From Flectonema sp. DT1601 (taxonomy: Eukaryota > Euglenozoa > Diplonemea > Diplonemida > Diplonemidae): DNA of 64,000 bases. The stretch is taken from NCBI GenBank assembly GCA_964019425.1, contig OZ025782.1, positions 62,001 to 126,000 of the forward strand. The letters run 5' to 3'. Position 1 is the first letter of the stretch. Every line of letters starts with the position of its first letter. Below are positions 61,306-64,000 of the stretch, in pieces. The notes beneath the pieces were generated by a model. That model worked only from the letters and a program-made list of their open reading frames with translations, was not told the origin of the DNA and did no database searches. Position numbers and translations under genes: made by a program.

Positions 61306-62790
61306 TCAGAATCCGAGTGACACCTGCGACAACGACCCTCTTATGTTGACGTCTCTCATTTCGACAATGTTAACACGATGTTGATAAGGGCATGTTGATG
61401 ATTCGGTACAATCATTACCGTATCCGGACCTTTTTAATAGCTCCATCACATCTTGAAAGTAATTTCTGCTAACGAGGTTGTCAGCACCAACCTCAACAGA
61501 GTTTTCCGATAAAGCATCACTGAACACCGATGCAATGCCAACAACAGGAACAAGATCGTAGTGTGGGAACTTTCGTAGTGTTTTGCATAGCTCTAATCCG
61601 TTTAACTGGTTATCGTCGAGTGAAATAAATATCAAATCAACTGAAAGACATGATTCTAATTTCTTAATCGCCGATTCCTGATCATGGCACTGCATTACTC
61701 TAATAGAAGTTGTTCCCCGCTGTGCGAGGTATGATAATTCTGATGTTAGAGCTTTCATTGATTTCTTGTCTCCGTCGCAGATCAATATCTCAAATGGTTT
61801 ATTACCTGAGAGGTTGTCTAACTCAAGAGTCACTGGAGCGAATAGAAACCCTTCCTGTGGTGTTGTTCTACTTGTTCTACTTTTACCTCTGACGTTATTA
61901 AATTGTTTTGTAAAATCTATTTTTCTAAGAGAATTGTTTCGTGATTTTTTGGTCATTAAGTTTACCAGCTGAGGTGATTTCTCAGTTAGCAACCACAAGG
62001 AGAAACTGAACTCCGCCAGAGTCATTCTCGTGAAAGAATCTAAAGAAAGTAATTTAATCATTACTTGCTGACATAAATAAGATCGAGGAATCTTGAATTC
62101 AACCGAAGACTGCAAGCTGATGTCGTTAATTTCTTTCATCGGCTGTGCCATTCTCCAAGGATAACTACCATTAAGCACTAAGTACAGGCAAGCACCCATC
62201 GCCCAAGCGTCAACAGGGAAAAGGGAGTTTTCGTCGCTGGTTTTGATGGTTTTCGCTGATCCAAAATCGCAAATTTTCAAATTTTTACGAGTCGTATCAG
62301 TCCAAAGAATACTACCTGGTTGGATGTTACAGTGAACAGTTCCATGGCTGTGAAGCTCTTTTATTATATCACAAATCTGGCTGAACGCAATTTTTGCGTC
62401 ACCCTCAGACCAACATTCCTCCAATAAGATTCCACTTGGAGAGATGCTACACAAGGGACCTCCAGATAGGTATTCCATAACAATGTAAACCATCTTTGAT
62501 CCGCTTAATACTTCAATAATGTTTACTACTCGTTGATGATTTGAAAACTGTTTGTGAATAGCAATTTCACTATCGTGTGAAACCATCTTCGGTACTTCTT
62601 TAATGGCGTACACTTCACCATCTTTTAATGCCTTGTAGATTGTTGATCTGTTTCCCCCGTGAATAACTTCAACAATAATATACCCGTTGAGTTCAATCAG
62701 TTCTCCGTTTGAATTCTTCATAAAAGTCAACTCTTCGTCGGCTATTTTAACACCGAAGTTTGTGTCTAAAGAAGAGGCACCACATCCCAT
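61306..62790 (-). CDS. acylated pseudokinase fused to a degenerate receiver domain
   Basis: 494 residues. MGCGASS is a dual acylation signal (N-myristoyl Gly2, palmitoyl Cys3), so it is probably membrane-bound. Kinase domain ~37-275: Gly-rich loop HGGNRST, beta-3 Lys64 (YAIKEV), Glu in the C-helix, hinge MEYLSGGPL, and catalytic loop VHCNIQPGS (155 is Asn instead of the catalytic Asp; the Lys and Asn of HRDxKxxN are also replaced). DFG at 175-177 is kept, and the activation loop is short. Receiver-like domain ~333-455: ILICDGDKKS, then IFISLDDNQLNGLEL, where Ser390 sits at the phospho-acceptor Asp position, and GADNLVSRNY with Arg for the conserved Lys. Both domains look catalytically dead but folded. 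TTACAACAG lies 15 bases upstream of the ATG. Confidence 0.82.
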   Translation of the reverse strand: MGCGASSLDTNFGVKIADEELTFMKNSNGELIELNGYIIVEVIHGGNRSTIYKALKDGEVYAIKEVPKMVSHDSEIAIHKQFSNHQRVVNIIEVLSGSKMVYIVMEYLSGGPLCSISPSGILLEECWSEGDAKIAFSQICDIIKELHSHGTVHCNIQPGSILWTDTTRKNLKICDFGSAKTIKTSDENSLFPVDAWAMGACLYLVLNGSYPWRMAQPMKEINDISLQSSVEFKIPRSYLCQQVMIKLLSLDSFTRMTLAEFSFSLWLLTEKSPQLVNLMTKKSRNNSLRKIDFTKQFNNVRGKSRTSRTTPQEGFLFAPVTLELDNLSGNKPFEILICDGDKKSMKALTSELSYLAQRGTTSIRVMQCHDQESAIKKLESCLSVDLIFISLDDNQLNGLELCKTLRKFPHYDLVPVVGIASVFSDALSENSVEVGADNLVSRNYFQDVMELLKRSGYGNDCTESSTCPYQHRVNIVEMRDVNIRGSLSQVSLGF

Positions 62791-64000
62791 TTTTTTGTCG
62801 GTAACTGTTGTAAAAAAATGATGACTTAATACTGTAAAGAAAAGATTAACCCTTCGGACACATTACCTCATTCGATTTGCATTCTTTGTGCTCACATTCT
62901 GGTGATATAAAAGATTACAATGGAAACAATGTTCTCGTCAGTCTCGCACAAGGAACGCTCCACCCGATGTGGCACCTGATTTTCACAAGGCGGTTAAGAC
63001 TCGACTCAGCCTGACCAATGAGCAAGTTCCTCCACCTCTTCAGAAAAGAGAATAGTAACAAACGAAAAGACAAAAATAGAAAGGGAAAAAAGAAGATTCA
63101 AAAAACAAAAACAAAACAGGAGCATCCCTAGCGAAGACGACTCACTGTATCATGGTGAGAAACAGAGCTTTGATGAATTGCACAACAGAACACCAACTAA
63201 CAAGAACCACACAGGGGAGCACCGAATATCGTACCACAATACGGTTATCCAAAAGTCACATAGAGTTGGTTTCTACTGCCCGTGCAAAAATTGAATTTAA
63301 GCATGAAAACTAAGCCTATCTCATGATACCCACAATGTGGATATCTGAGCACTCACTCGACAAACACATCCAGTGCATTCGGTTAGGCTAATTGTAAGAT
63401 AACAGTAGAATCTCATTATTCATACATTCATGAATTCATCACTTTGGATGGGAGGAATAAGACGAAGTTGTTGAAAAAGCGTCGGTCACTTGCGAGAGTA
63501 ATTCGAAAACTCCTCTTTTGCCACAAGCAACAAGAAAAAAAAAACTCCTACTTGATAGTATACTTAATGAAGAGGAAGTGATTGAGAGAGAAAACTTCAT
63601 CAATTATTTTTAGTTCGGGAAGGGAGGAAAGAAATAGAGATACGAAACAGCGTGGAGGCAAGCCACCATAGGCTAAAGTAGCCGTAAAAGAGAGCAATCA
63701 ATGAGCAAGACTCTGTTTGCGCGATTAGAGCAAGCGATCGCAGTGGCGGATTTATAACAAAAAGAGTTATTCTCCGACAAAGCAATAAGCAAATGATGCG
63801 CTATAATCAGAGTCCGCTCATCTTAGGTTGAAGAACGTCGTTCTTTTATTTTACTATCATTTCTTTTTCTCCACTTTTTTTTTTTTTTTTTTTTTTTCTA
63901 AATATGTCAAGGTTATCATTTCATTCCTCTTCCGAATGTAAATCATTTTCTCGATCTGTTTTTCATCGTGCTTTCCCCTTTTCTTATATCACCGAAGTCG
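62791..64000. other. spacer to the window end, no gene seen
   Basis: No gene, tRNA or repeat is recognised. A T-run of about 22 lies near 63877-63898. A minus frame at 63600-63785 is too short and domain-free. Confidence 0.5.

Noticed and set aside
61306-62790. Active hybrid histidine-kinase-type response regulator
   Set aside because: The acceptor Asp position is Ser and the conserved Lys is Arg, and there is no histidine kinase part.
1-64000. tRNA genes
   Set aside because: I looked for GGTTCGA-type T-loops with flanking stems; the candidates (for example near 4550 and 35905) lie in coding sequence or do not form an acceptor stem.

Overview
The window is nuclear DNA of a protist. It is AT-rich, full of A/T homopolymer runs (up to 33 bases), and has GT-AG introns plus secreted and membrane proteins of eukaryotic type. 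All 19 genes that I call with reasonable confidence lie on the minus strand. In most of them a pyrimidine-rich ...AG acceptor-like site sits about 2-60 bases before the start codon, with no donor in sight. Long one-way gene arrays with such sites are what spliced-leader trans-splicing organisms show (Euglenozoa; diplonemids and euglenids also keep cis-introns). A stray LSU rRNA piece is compatible with this. The assignment is an inference, made without any database.

Layout, with genes read right to left. At 0.5-6 kb lie a secreted CAP-domain protein, a small two-exon gene and a protein with an E2-like (UEV) tail that has no catalytic cysteine. At 7.6-13.9 kb is a seven-exon EGF-rich transmembrane protein whose cytoplasmic tail is built from a duplicated three-exon block. 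At 14-30.9 kb come a basic IQ-like protein, a mitochondrial [2Fe-2S] ferredoxin, a four-pass membrane protein, a coiled-coil protein, two small probably mitochondrial proteins, a DHHC palmitoyltransferase, a DOMON receptor-like protein and a thioredoxin-domain protein. At 32-46.3 kb follow a secreted type-B carboxylesterase, two tandem cysteine-rich surface proteins (one membrane-anchored, one apparently secreted), a 64-residue two-exon gene, a GLT1D1-like glycosyltransferase, an HGN pseudokinase and an OLA1/YchF GTPase.

From 46.3 to 61.3 kb I find no host protein gene. This block is an accessory island: a decayed piggyBac transposon with TTAA ends, a young 1.4-kb element with 183-bp terminal inverted repeats and a zinc-knuckle ORF, a relic of that element's end, a fragment of nuclear LSU rRNA, a 630-650-bp tandem array and several dispersed short repeats. 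Beyond it, at 61.3-62.8 kb, is an acylated pseudokinase fused to a degenerate response-regulator receiver domain.

The most interesting items are: (i) a ~100-200-bp repeat inserted immediately upstream of two genes, each copy flanked by 35-41-bp duplications that contain the acceptor and ATG; (ii) the strict phase-0 intron set and the duplicated exon module; (iii) three separate 'dead enzyme' proteins (two pseudokinases and a UEV-like protein); (iv) the long-TIR element with an unrecognised ORF; (v) the rRNA fragment.
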